From positions 434,001 through 498,000 of the forward strand of contig NZ_JAAVVW010000003.1 of assembly GCF_023910625.1 (NCBI RefSeq): a stretch of 64,000 nt of DNA, read 5' to 3'. This document shows, piece after piece, positions 36,200-44,383 of this stretch. Position numbers and translations under genes: made by a program. The stretch's first letter is position 1; each line of letters opens with the position of its first letter. The notes below the pieces were generated by a model. It did no database searches. It was not told where the DNA came from and was given only the letters and a program-made list of their open reading frames with translations. This DNA is from Limnohabitans sp. (GTDB taxonomy: Bacteria; Pseudomonadota; Gammaproteobacteria; Burkholderiales; Burkholderiaceae_C).

Positions 36200-36214
36200 T
36201 TTTGCAATGCAAAA
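36200..36214. promoter_or_regulatory. Palindrome in the divergent sensor kinase-aceE intergenic region
   Basis: TTTTGCAATGCAAAA is perfectly palindromic with seven-base arms around one central A. It lies in an AT-rich 160-base gap, 63 bases upstream of the kinase start and 82 upstream of the aceE start. It is a candidate binding site for the FixJ-like regulator or another regulator of pyruvate metabolism; no binding factor is proven. Confidence 0.5.
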
Positions 36215-36296
36215 TTAATCTGCATAATTTGAAATAAGAAGAAAATTGTGTAAAAATTCAAGACTCTTCAATGACCATGATGCACAGGAAACAAGC

Positions 36297-39014
36297 ATGA
36301 CATCGGCAACACCACAATCATCGATGAAAGATATGGACAGCCAAGAAACCCGCGAATGGATGGACGCCTTGTCCGCCGTGATCGAAAAAGCGGGTCCAGA
36401 GCGCGCCCACTTTTTACTGGAAGAGCTGCTGGAAGAAGCCCGCCAGAACAGCATCGATTTGCCGTTTTCGGCCACGACCGGTTACGTCAACACCATTGAG
36501 CCCAACGAAGAGGCCCGTTGCCCCGGCAACATCGAGATCGAAGAGCGCCTGCGCGCCTACATGCGCTGGAACGCCATGGCCATGGTGGTTAAGGCCAACC
36601 GCCACAACCCCGCTGATGGCGGCGATTTGGGCGGTCACATCGGCTCATTCGCCTCGCTGGCCCACATGTTTGGTGCCGGTTTCAACCATTTTTGGCATGC
36701 CGAGAACGAAAACCACGGTGGTGACTGTCTCTACATCCAGGGCCACGTGTCGCCCGGCGTGTATGCCCGCGCTTACCTCGAAGGCCGCCTGACCGAAGAG
36801 CAGTTGCTCAACTTCCGCCAGGAAGTGGACGGCAAAGGCCTGTCGAGCTACCCACACCCCAAGCTGATGCCCGAGTTTTGGCAGTTCCCCACCGTGTCGA
36901 TGGGCTTGGGCCCATTGATGGCCATCTACCAAGCGCGATTTTTGAAGTACCTGCACGCCCGTGGCATTGCCAACACCGAAAACCGCAAGGTCTGGGTGTT
37001 CTGTGGTGACGGCGAGATGGACGAAGTCGAATCATTGGGCGCAATTGGTTTGGCCGCTCGCGAGAACCTGGACAACCTGATTTTTGTCGTCAACTGCAAC
37101 TTGCAGCGCCTGGACGGTCCGGTGCGCGGCAACGGCAAGATCGTGCAAGAGCTTGAAGGCGAGTTCCGTGGCTCCGGCTGGAACGTCATCAAGCTGCTCT
37201 GGGGCAGCGAGTGGGACAGCCTGCTGGCTCGCGACAAAGATGGCGCGCTGCGCAAGCTGATGATGGAAACCTTGGACGGTGATTACCAGGCCTTCAAGGC
37301 CAACGACGGCGCTTATGTGCGCAAGCATTTCTTTGGCCGCGACCCGCGCACGCTGGAGATGGTGGCGCACCTGACGGACAACGACATCTGGAACCTCAAG
37401 CGTGGCGGTCATGACCCCCAAAAAGTCTATGCCGCTTACCACCAAGCGGTCAATACCAAGGGGCAGCCCACCGTGTTGCTGATCAAAACCGTCAAGGGCT
37501 TTGGCATGGGCAAGGCGGGTGAGGGCAAAAACACCGTTCACCAGACCAAGAAGCTCACGGACGACGACATCAAGTACATGCGCGACCGCTTCAACATCCC
37601 GATCCCGGACAGCGAGCTGGCCAACATTCCTTTTTACAAGCCCGCTGACGACACGCCAGAGATGCGTTACCTGCATGAGCGCCGCCAAGCATTGGGTGGC
37701 TACTTGCCCAAGCGCCGCGCCAAGGCCGAAGAGAGCTTCACCGTGCCTTCGCTCGACACCTTCAAAGCCGTGATGGAGCCCACCGCCGAAGGCCGTGAAA
37801 TCTCCACCACCCAAGCCTATGTGCGCTTCTTGACGCAACTGCTGAGAGACCAAGCATTGGGCCCACGCGTGGTGCCGATTCTGGTGGACGAAGCCCGCAC
37901 ATTCGGCATGGAAGGCCTGTTCCGCCAGATCGGTATTTACAACCCTGCAGGCCAGCAGTACACCCCGGTCGACAAAGACCAGGTCATGTACTACAAGGAA
38001 GACAAAGCCGGTCAAATTCTGCAAGAAGGCATCAACGAAGCCGGCGGCATGTCCAGCTGGATCGCGGCCGCCACCAGCTACAGCTCCAGCAACCGCATCA
38101 TGGTGCCGTTCTATGTGTATTACTCGATGTTCGGCTTTCAGCGCATTGGCGATTTGGCCTGGGCTGCGGGCGACATGCAAGCGCGCGGCTTCTTGCTGGG
38201 CGGTACTTCGGGCCGCACCACTTTGAATGGCGAAGGCCTGCAGCACGAAGACGGTCACAGCCACATCATGGCCAACACCATCCCCAACTGTGTGTCTTAT
38301 GACCCGACCTTCGCACACGAAGTCGGTGTCATCCTGCACCACGGCTTGAAGCGCATGGTCGAAAAGCAAGACAACGTGTTTTATTACATCACCCTGCTCA
38401 ACGAAAACTACGCCATGCCAGGTCTGACGCCCGGCACCGAAGAGCAGATCATCAAGGGCATGTATTTGTGCAAGCCTGGAGCAGTTTCGAGCGGCACCTC
38501 CGGCGCGGGCGAAAAACGCGTGCAACTGCTGGGCTCGGGCACTATCTTGCGCGAATCGATTGCCGCGCAAACCCTGCTGGCCACCGACTGGGGCATTCAG
38601 GCCGACGTGTGGAGCTGCCCAAGCTTCAACGAGCTGACCCGCGACGGCCAAGACGCTGAGCGCCACAACATGTTGCACCCGCTGGAAACACCCCGAGTGT
38701 CGTTCGTGGGCCAACAGCTGGCCAAGCACAGCGGCCCCGTGGTCGCATCGACCGATTACATGAAGGCCTATGCCGAGCAGATCCGTCCGTTCATTCCAAA
38801 AGACCGCACCTACAAAGTGCTGGGCACCGACGGCTTTGGCCGCTCTGACTTCCGCAGCAAGCTGCGCGAGCACTTCGAGGTGAACCGCCACTACATCGTC
38901 GTGGCCGCGCTCAAAGCGCTCAGCGAGGACGGCGCAGTGCCCGTCAGCCAAGTGGCTGAGGCGATCAAAAAGTACGGCATCAACACCGAAAAAGTGAATC
39001 CTCTTTACGCGTAA
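36297..39014 (+). CDS. aceE: Pyruvate dehydrogenase E1 component (homodimeric type)
   Basis: Decarboxylates pyruvate using thiamine diphosphate and passes acetyl to the E2 lipoyl arm. The protein has about 905 residues, as for the single-chain E1 of gamma/beta-proteobacteria. Landmarks are DLGGHIGSFASLA, the thiamine motif GDGEMDEVESLG through VVNCNLQRLDGPV, and GGTSGRTTLNGEGLQHEDGH. The ATG at 36297 has an AGGAAA ribosome-binding site at good spacing; earlier in-frame codons lack one. It is the first of three genes forming the complex. Confidence 0.95.
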   Translation: MTSATPQSSMKDMDSQETREWMDALSAVIEKAGPERAHFLLEELLEEARQNSIDLPFSATTGYVNTIEPNEEARCPGNIEIEERLRAYMRWNAMAMVVKANRHNPADGGDLGGHIGSFASLAHMFGAGFNHFWHAENENHGGDCLYIQGHVSPGVYARAYLEGRLTEEQLLNFRQEVDGKGLSSYPHPKLMPEFWQFPTVSMGLGPLMAIYQARFLKYLHARGIANTENRKVWVFCGDGEMDEVESLGAIGLAARENLDNLIFVVNCNLQRLDGPVRGNGKIVQELEGEFRGSGWNVIKLLWGSEWDSLLARDKDGALRKLMMETLDGDYQAFKANDGAYVRKHFFGRDPRTLEMVAHLTDNDIWNLKRGGHDPQKVYAAYHQAVNTKGQPTVLLIKTVKGFGMGKAGEGKNTVHQTKKLTDDDIKYMRDRFNIPIPDSELANIPFYKPADDTPEMRYLHERRQALGGYLPKRRAKAEESFTVPSLDTFKAVMEPTAEGREISTTQAYVRFLTQLLRDQALGPRVVPILVDEARTFGMEGLFRQIGIYNPAGQQYTPVDKDQVMYYKEDKAGQILQEGINEAGGMSSWIAAATSYSSSNRIMVPFYVYYSMFGFQRIGDLAWAAGDMQARGFLLGGTSGRTTLNGEGLQHEDGHSHIMANTIPNCVSYDPTFAHEVGVILHHGLKRMVEKQDNVFYYITLLNENYAMPGLTPGTEEQIIKGMYLCKPGAVSSGTSGAGEKRVQLLGSGTILRESIAAQTLLATDWGIQADVWSCPSFNELTRDGQDAERHNMLHPLETPRVSFVGQQLAKHSGPVVASTDYMKAYAEQIRPFIPKDRTYKVLGTDGFGRSDFRSKLREHFEVNRHYIVVAALKALSEDGAVPVSQVAEAIKKYGINTEKVNPLYA

Positions 39015-39110
39015 GCGGAAAACGGGATTCATTTTTCAGCGAAGACTCATATCGCGCAGCGATGTGATGTCGAAGCTACAAGATTCACTCATCAGGAAAG
39101 TGAGACATAT

Positions 39111-40781
39111 ATGGCATTGGTAGAAGTTCAAGTCCCGGACATCGGGGATTTCGATGAAGTGACGGTCATTGAGTTGATGGTCAAAGTGGGCGACACGGTG
39201 AAAGCCGAGCAATCGCTGATCACGGTGGAGTCTGACAAAGCCTCGATGGAAATCCCTTCGAGCACGGCGGGCGTGGTCAAGGAAATGCGCGTGGCGCTGG
39301 GTGACAAGGTCAAACAAGGCTCGGTCGTGTTGGTGGTGGAAGCTGCTGGTGAGTCTGCTGCACCGGCTGCTGCACCTGTCGCCGCAGCAGCCCCTGCGCC
39401 TGTGGCTGCACCTGCGGCTGCCTTAGCGCCTGCTGCATCAGGCCCTGTGCAAGTGCATGTGCCTGACATTGGTGATTTCAAAGACGTGGCCGTCATCGAA
39501 GTCATGGTCAAGCCCGGCGACAACATCAAGGTCGAGCAATCGCTCATCACCGTCGAGTCCGACAAGGCTTCGATGGAAATCCCGTCCTCACACGCGGGCG
39601 TGCTCAAAGAGCTCAAAGTCAAAGTGGGCGACACGGTCAACATCGGTGACCTGCTGGCCATTTTGGAAGGCACCGTGGCGGCTGCCGCGCCTGTGGCGGC
39701 GGCTGCTGCTGCCCCAGCAGCTTCTGCGGCTGTGGTCTCGGCACCCGCTGCAGCGCCCATCCCAGTGGCTGCAGCTGTGGCTGCAGTGGCAGCGCCTGCC
39801 CACGCCCCCGGTGGCAACACGCTGGGTTTGCCCCACGCGTCGCCCTCGGTGCGCAAGTTCGCCCGCGAGCTGGGTGTGCCGCTCGCAGAAGTCAAAGGCT
39901 CTGGCCTCAAAGGCCGAATCACCGAGGCCGACGTGCAAGCCTTCACCCAAGCCGTCATGTCGGGTGCTGCACAAACCAAGGCGCAAGCGGCCAAAGCCCC
40001 TGCAGCTTCGGGCGGTGACGGCGCAGCTTTGGGCCTGATCCCCTGGCCCAAGGTGGACTTTGCCAAGTTCGGCCCGATTGAGCGCAAGGAGATGGGCCGC
40101 ATCAAGAAGATCAGCGGTGCCAACTTGCTCCGCAACGCCATCATGATCCCGGCCGTCACCAACCACGACGATGCCGACATCACCGACCTTGAAGCCTTCC
40201 GCGTCTCCACCAACCTAGAGAACGAAAAGTCGGCGAAATCTGGAATTAACGCAAGCGTTAAGGTCACCATGCTGGCGTTCTTGATCAAGGCTTGCGTGGC
40301 CGCGCTCAAGAAATACCCCGAGTTCAACAGTTCGTTAGATGGTGATGCCATCGTCTACAAAAACTACTGGCACATCGGCTTTGCCGCTGACACGCCCAAT
40401 GGTTTGATGGTCCCAGTCATCCGCGATTGCGACAAAAAAGGCGTGCTGCAGATCAGCCAGGAAATGGGCGAGCTGGCCAAGAAGGCGCGAGAAGGCAAAC
40501 TCAGCCCGGCAGAAATGTCCGGCGCAACCTTCACCATCTCCAGCCTTGGCGGCATTGGTGGCAAGTACTTCACACCCATCATCAACGCGCCCGAAGTGGC
40601 CATTTTGGGTGTCTGCAAGAGCACCATGGAACCCGTGTGGGACGGCAAGCAGTTTGTGCCCCGCCTGATGCTGCCCCTGTCTTTGACATGGGACCACCGC
40701 GTCATCGACGGCGCCGCAGCGGCACGCTTCAACGCGTTCCTGGGTCAAATCCTCAGCGACTTCCGTCGCGTGTTGCTCTAA
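39111..40781 (+). CDS. aceF: Pyruvate dehydrogenase E2 (dihydrolipoamide acetyltransferase)
   Basis: The core of the complex, carrying acetyl groups on lipoyl lysines. The 556-residue protein has two lipoyl domains (about residues 1-75 and 118-193, each with lipoyl Lys in [10 protein letters not shown]). Long Ala/Pro-rich linkers follow, then a peripheral-subunit-binding domain (ASPSVRKFARELGV). The catalytic domain ends with SLTWDHRVIDGAAAARF, which contains the active-site His and Asp. An in-frame NASV insert encoded by a palindrome (40246-40261) is unusual. Confidence 0.95.
   Translation: MALVEVQVPDIGDFDEVTVIELMVKVGDTVKAEQSLITVESDKASMEIPSSTAGVVKEMRVALGDKVKQGSVVLVVEAAGESAAPAAAPVAAAAPAPVAAPAAALAPAASGPVQVHVPDIGDFKDVAVIEVMVKPGDNIKVEQSLITVESDKASMEIPSSHAGVLKELKVKVGDTVNIGDLLAILEGTVAAAAPVAAAAAAPAASAAVVSAPAAAPIPVAAAVAAVAAPAHAPGGNTLGLPHASPSVRKFARELGVPLAEVKGSGLKGRITEADVQAFTQAVMSGAAQTKAQAAKAPAASGGDGAALGLIPWPKVDFAKFGPIERKEMGRIKKISGANLLRNAIMIPAVTNHDDADITDLEAFRVSTNLENEKSAKSGINASVKVTMLAFLIKACVAALKKYPEFNSSLDGDAIVYKNYWHIGFAADTPNGLMVPVIRDCDKKGVLQISQEMGELAKKAREGKLSPAEMSGATFTISSLGGIGGKYFTPIINAPEVAILGVCKSTMEPVWDGKQFVPRLMLPLSLTWDHRVIDGAAAARFNAFLGQILSDFRRVLL
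40246..40261. repeat. Short palindromic in-frame insert in aceF (core AACGCAAGCGTT)
   Basis: TTAACGCAAGCGTTAA has seven-base inverted arms around AA. Its 12-base core AACGCAAGCGTT encodes NASV in GINASVKVTML, where I would expect a contiguous GIKVTML-like stretch. The same core occurs at 41965-41980 in lpdA, also in frame and also read as NASV. Confidence 0.5.
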
Positions 40782-40790
40782 GGACTTGTT

Positions 40791-42674
40791 ATGGCACTGA
40801 TAGATATTCAAGTTCCCGACATTGGCGACTTCGACGAAGTCACCGTGATCGAGTTGATGGTCAAGGTGGGCGACACCGTCAAATCTGACCAAAGTTTGAT
40901 CACCGTGGAGAGCGACAAGGCCTCCATGGAAATTCCTTGTAGCCACGGTGGTGTGGTCAAGGAACTCAAGGTCAAGCTCGGCGACAAGGTCAAACAAGGC
41001 TCGGTGGTGTTGGTGCTGGAAGGCGAGGGCGCTGCGTCGGCCCCGGCTGCCGCTGCTGCACCAGCTGCTGCATCTTCAGCGGCTCCAGCTGCAGCAACAC
41101 CCGCTGCAGCTGCGCCTGTTACATCAGCCCCTGCACCCACCGCCTCATCCTTTGGCGGCTCGGCCGACATTGAGTGCGACGTGCTCGTGTTGGGCGGTGG
41201 CCCCGGCGGTTACTCGGCTGCCTTTCGCGCCGCTGACCTCGGCTTGAACGTCGTCATCGTCGAGCGCTACGCCACCTTGGGCGGCGTGTGTTTGAACGTG
41301 GGTTGCATTCCATCCAAAGCTTTGCTGCACGTCGCAGCGGTGATGGACGAAGTCAGCCACATGGCCGATCTGGGCGTGGACTTTGGCAAGCCGGTGGTCA
41401 ACATCGACAAGCTGCGCGGCCACAAAGAAAAAGTCATCGGTAAACTCACCGGCGGTTTGGCTGCCATGGCCAAAATGCGCAAGGTCACGACCTTGCGCGG
41501 CTTGGGCCAATTCGTGGGCGCCAACCACCTCGAGGTGTCCGAGACCACTGGCACCGCGCAAGAACAAAACGGCAGCAAAAAAGTGATCGCCTTCAAGAAG
41601 GCCATCATCGCTGCAGGTTCACAAGCCGTGCGTTTGCCTTTTATGCCCAACGACCCTCGGGTTGTGGACAGCACCGGCGCTTTGGAACTCCAGAGTGTTC
41701 CTAAGCGCATGCTGATTTTGGGCGGCGGCATCATCGGCCTAGAGATGGGCACGGTGTACAGCACGCTGGGCGCACGCCTGGACGTGGTGGAAATGATGGA
41801 CGGCCTCATGCAAGGCGCTGACCGCGACCTGGTCAAAGTCTGGCAAAAGATGAACGCCAAGCGCTTTGACTTGCAGCTGCTCAAGACCAAGACCGTGTCC
41901 GCACGCGCCTTGCCCGAAGGCATTGAAGTCACGTTCGAGAGCGCCGAACCCGGCGAGAACGGAAGCAACGCAAGCGTTGCGGCCCCCGCGCCACAGGTGT
42001 ACGACCTCGTGTTGCAAGCCGTGGGCCGCACGCCCAATGGCAAAAAACTCGCTGCTGAAAAAGCTGGTGTCGCTGTCACCGACCGCGGTTTCATCAACGT
42101 CGACATTCAAATGCGCACCAACGTGCCGCACATCTTTGCCATTGGCGACATCGTGGGCCAGCCCATGTTGGCGCACAAGGCGGTGCACGAAGCACACGTG
42201 GCGGCCGAAGTGATTGCGGGCGAACTGCAAGGCAACAAAGAACTCGCTGCCGCTGCGTTCAACGCCCGCGTCATCCCCAGCGTGGCCTACACCGACCCCG
42301 AAGTGGCCTGGGTGGGCTTGACCGAAGACCAAGCCAAAGCGCAAGGCATCAAGGTGAAAAAGGGCTTGTTCCCTTGGTCGGCTTCGGGCCGCGCCATTGC
42401 CAACGGCCGCGACGAAGGCGTGACCAAACTGCTGTTTGACGATTCGCCCGAGGTGCATGCGAATGGGGGCCACGGCAAGATCTTGGGCGGCGGCATGGTG
42501 GGCACGCATGCGGGCGACATGATTGGCGAGATCGCTTTGGCGATTGAGATGGGCGCAGACGCTGTAGACATCGGCAAAACCATCCACCCACACCCCACGC
42601 TGGGCGAAAGCATCGGCATGGCGGCGGAAGTGGCGCACGGTAGCTGCACCGACTTGCCGCCTGGCAAGAAGTAA
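40791..42674 (+). CDS. lpdA: Dihydrolipoamide dehydrogenase (E3) with N-terminal lipoyl domain
   Basis: Reoxidises dihydrolipoamide with NAD. The 627-residue protein has an N-terminal lipoyl domain (lipoyl Lys in [10 protein letters not shown]), an Ala/Pro linker, and then the flavoprotein: FAD motif [13 protein letters not shown], redox disulphide [16 protein letters not shown] motif [12 protein letters not shown], and the C-terminal His-Glu pair in [10 protein letters not shown]. The fused lipoyl domain is common in beta-proteobacteria and Neisseria. Its last 150 bases are repeated three more times downstream, plus a remnant. Confidence 0.95.
   Translation: MALIDIQVPDIGDFDEVTVIELMVKVGDTVKSDQSLITVESDKASMEIPCSHGGVVKELKVKLGDKVKQGSVVLVLEGEGAASAPAAAAAPAAASSAAPAAATPAAAAPVTSAPAPTASSFGGSADIECDVLVLGGGPGGYSAAFRAADLGLNVVIVERYATLGGVCLNVGCIPSKALLHVAAVMDEVSHMADLGVDFGKPVVNIDKLRGHKEKVIGKLTGGLAAMAKMRKVTTLRGLGQFVGANHLEVSETTGTAQEQNGSKKVIAFKKAIIAAGSQAVRLPFMPNDPRVVDSTGALELQSVPKRMLILGGGIIGLEMGTVYSTLGARLDVVEMMDGLMQGADRDLVKVWQKMNAKRFDLQLLKTKTVSARALPEGIEVTFESAEPGENGSNASVAAPAPQVYDLVLQAVGRTPNGKKLAAEKAGVAVTDRGFINVDIQMRTNVPHIFAIGDIVGQPMLAHKAVHEAHVAAEVIAGELQGNKELAAAAFNARVIPSVAYTDPEVAWVGLTEDQAKAQGIKVKKGLFPWSASGRAIANGRDEGVTKLLFDDSPEVHANGGHGKILGGGMVGTHAGDMIGEIALAIEMGADAVDIGKTIHPHPTLGESIGMAAEVAHGSCTDLPPGKK
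41965..41980. repeat. Second copy of the short palindromic in-frame insert (in lpdA)
   Basis: GCAACGCAAGCGTTGC has seven-base arms around AA and shares the core AACGCAAGCGTT with the copy in aceF. Here too it encodes NASV, within the surface segment [19 protein letters not shown]. Two in-frame copies of one palindrome in adjacent genes suggest a dispersed micro-insertion. Confidence 0.5.
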
Positions 42675-42703
42675 ACGCACTGAGTCGATAGCCACACAAA
42701 AGC

Positions 42704-42736
42704 AAAAGCCCGAACCGGCAACGGTTCGGGCTTTTT
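42704..42736 (+). terminator. Rho-independent terminator of the aceE-aceF-lpdA operon
   Basis: A 13-base stem (AAAAGCCCGAACC with GGTTCGGGCTTTT) with a six-base loop ends in a T run, 29 bases after the lpdA stop. Confidence 0.88.
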
Positions 42737-42765
42737 AGCGGGTGGCGCATACTTGGCTTTGACTT

Positions 42766-43098
42766 TCACTGTGTCGTGGTGACCCGTGTTCGTTTGGTCT
42801 CGCGCTTGAGTCTAATTTCGACCGTTCTGCCCACTGCGCTGGCTGCTTTGACCAGGGTGTCGAGCTGAATGGACAGGTTGCTCGGGTCCAGCACGCGGTC
42901 CAATTGGGAGCGGCTGGTGGACATGCGTTGTGCCATATTCACTTTGCTGAGCTTGCCGCTTTGCATGGCGTCGTTCAGTTGCTCGGCCAGTGCGCGTTTG
43001 AGCGCACGGGCCTGCACTTCTTCATAAATGCCGTCCTCTTTGAGGAAGTCATCAAAACTGCTGCCCGTGTGGGGATTGACTTTAGTTGCTTTGGCCAT
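42766..43098 (-). CDS. higA: Helix-turn-helix antitoxin of a HigBA-like module
   Basis: A 110-residue XRE-type protein whose C-terminal half holds the helix-turn-helix (KVNMAQRMSTSRSQLDRVLD). The N-terminal FDDFLKEDGIYEEVQARALKRALAEQL helix is the usual toxin-binding part of this subgroup. It overlaps the toxin gene by 17 bases and is transcribed after it. The pair lies between lpdA and the first lpdA-tail copy, opposite in direction to its neighbours. Confidence 0.84.
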   Translation of the reverse strand: MAKATKVNPHTGSSFDDFLKEDGIYEEVQARALKRALAEQLNDAMQSGKLSKVNMAQRMSTSRSQLDRVLDPSNLSIQLDTLVKAASAVGRTVEIRLKRETKRTRVTTTQ

Positions 43099-43438
43099 TG
43101 AGCCACTCCTTCAAGCGTTTGGTCGCCAGTTCAATATCGGCGGGGTTGGTTTGCTGGGTCTTCTTGACAAAGGCATGCAGCAAAATCATTTCGGACTCCT
43201 CCACCGCAAAAAGCACGCGTGCGATGCGGTTGCCGATCTTGCTGCGCACTTCCCAGATCGGCCCTCGCAAGTGATCGACTCGTGGTTTGCCTATGGGCCA
43301 TTTGTATTGGACATAGGCAATGTCTTCACCGACGGTTTGGCGATCTGCTTTGTCCAAAGTCTTCAGCCATTCGCGAACAGGTTCGCTGCCAGAGGCAGAA
43401 CGGTAGAAAATTGCAGGGGTTTTTCTGCTCGTCGACAT
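43082..43438 (-). CDS. higB: Phage-derived Gp49/HigB-family toxin
   Basis: A 118-residue toxin of the Gp49-like/RelE superfamily. The motifs VREWLKTLDKADRQTVGEDI, then HLRGPIWEVRSKIGNRIARV and LLHAFVKKTQQTNPADIE are characteristic; these RelE-fold proteins usually cleave mRNA on the ribosome. The ATG at 43438 is used; an in-frame start 12 codons upstream would cross the palindromic operator. It appears intact and is first in the operon. Confidence 0.87.
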   Translation of the reverse strand: MSTSRKTPAIFYRSASGSEPVREWLKTLDKADRQTVGEDIAYVQYKWPIGKPRVDHLRGPIWEVRSKIGNRIARVLFAVEESEMILLHAFVKKTQQTNPADIELATKRLKEWLNGQSN

Positions 43439-43454
43439 GGTTGTAGTGTACCTT

Positions 43455-43468
43455 AAAAAGTACTTTTT
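43455..43468. promoter_or_regulatory. Palindromic operator candidate upstream of higBA
   Basis: AAAAAGTACTTTTT is a perfect 14-base palindrome 16 bases upstream of the higB start on the minus strand. The HigA-like antitoxin is the obvious candidate to bind it. It also lies 12 bases before the first lpdA-tail copy, so it is close to an insertion boundary. Confidence 0.5.
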
Positions 43469-43480
43469 TGACATTCACGT

Positions 43481-43604
43481 GAGCGCCAACGCCGTGCGCA
43501 TCGGCAAAACGATCCACCCACACCCCACGCTGTTTGATCCCATCGGCATGGCGGTAGAAGTGGCGCATGGTAGTTGCACGGACTTGCCGCCTAGCAAGAA
43601 GTAA
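43481..43604 (+). repeat. lpdA 3'-tail copy 2
   Basis: About 120 bases matching the end of lpdA, still readable as [11 protein letters not shown]...[19 protein letters not shown] and stop. Relative to lpdA, the codons for GES are replaced by FDP (also in copy 4). The alanine-to-valine GTA codon, CAT, AGT and ACG codons are shared with copy 3. No start codon or upstream coding part is present. It is followed by its own terminator. Confidence 0.85.
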
Positions 43605-43635
43605 CTGACCTCGACGCTGACGCGCTGACCGCACC

Positions 43636-43668
43636 AAAGCCCCGGACGGGAAACTGTCCGGGGCTTTT
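43636..43668 (+). terminator. Rho-independent terminator after lpdA-tail copy 2
   Basis: A 12-base perfect stem (AAAGCCCCGGAC with GTCCGGGGCTTT) and an eight-base loop are followed by one further T. Its sequence differs from the terminators of lpdA and of tail copies 3 and 4. Confidence 0.82.
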
Positions 43669-43768
43669 CACTGGGCTAGCAATGCCCAACGATGCGGGAT
43701 AACCCTGCATTCGTTCCTGATATTTCTGTCTTTTCTGAAAATTCAAAAGGCGGGGCTAGAATCGCACC

Positions 43769-44365
43769 ATGGCCATCTCAGATCAAATTCCCCCCCTCAA
43801 CCGCGAGTTCATCGCGCATTTCGGTGAAATGGGCAGCAAGTGGGGCATCAACCGCACCGTGGGCCAAATTTACGCGCTACTTTATGTCTCGCCGCAGGCC
43901 TTGAATGCCGATGAGATTGCCGAAGCGCTGGCGTTCTCGCGCTCCAACGTCAGCATGGGCCTCAAAGAGCTGCAGGCTTGGCGCTTGGTGCGGTTGCGCC
44001 ACCAAGCGGGCGACCGGCGCGAGTACTTTGAGGCGCCCGCCGACGTGTGGGAAATCTTTCGGGTGCTGGCCGAAGAGCGCCGCCGCCGTGAAATCGAGCC
44101 CACGCTGTCCATGCTGAGAACCGCCTTGCTCGAGACGCCCAGCACCGACGCTGAGCGCCATGCCCAGCAGCGCATGCGCGAAATGCACGACCTGATTGAC
44201 CGCCTCATGACCTGGTTTGATGACGTGCAAAAACTCGCGCCCGAAACCGCCATGCAGCTCATGGGCATGGGCGCCACGGTGACCAAGGTGCTTGAATTCA
44301 AAGACCGCTTGACCGGTCGCGGCAACAAAGCACCGGCCATCAGCCAAACACGCGACAGCGCTTGA
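43769..44365 (+). CDS. GbsR/MarR-family transcriptional regulator upstream of cydAB
   Basis: A 198-residue winged-helix protein. The helix-turn-helix is LNADEIAEALAFSRSNVSMGLKEL and the wing AWRLVRLRHQAGDRREYFEA, which together with the N-terminal MGSKWGINRTVGQIYALLY segment place it in the GbsR-like group of MarR proteins. A C-terminal helical dimerisation region follows. It ends 18 bases before cydA on the same strand, so it probably controls the oxidase genes and itself. Effector unknown. Confidence 0.84.
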   Translation: MAISDQIPPLNREFIAHFGEMGSKWGINRTVGQIYALLYVSPQALNADEIAEALAFSRSNVSMGLKELQAWRLVRLRHQAGDRREYFEAPADVWEIFRVLAEERRRREIEPTLSMLRTALLETPSTDAERHAQQRMREMHDLIDRLMTWFDDVQKLAPETAMQLMGMGATVTKVLEFKDRLTGRGNKAPAISQTRDSA

Positions 44366-44383
44366 CCCCCAAAGAAAGCCACT

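Noticed and set aside
37032-39032. 666-codon minus-strand frame opposite aceE
   Set aside because: Mirror of aceE with no recognisable domain or start signal.
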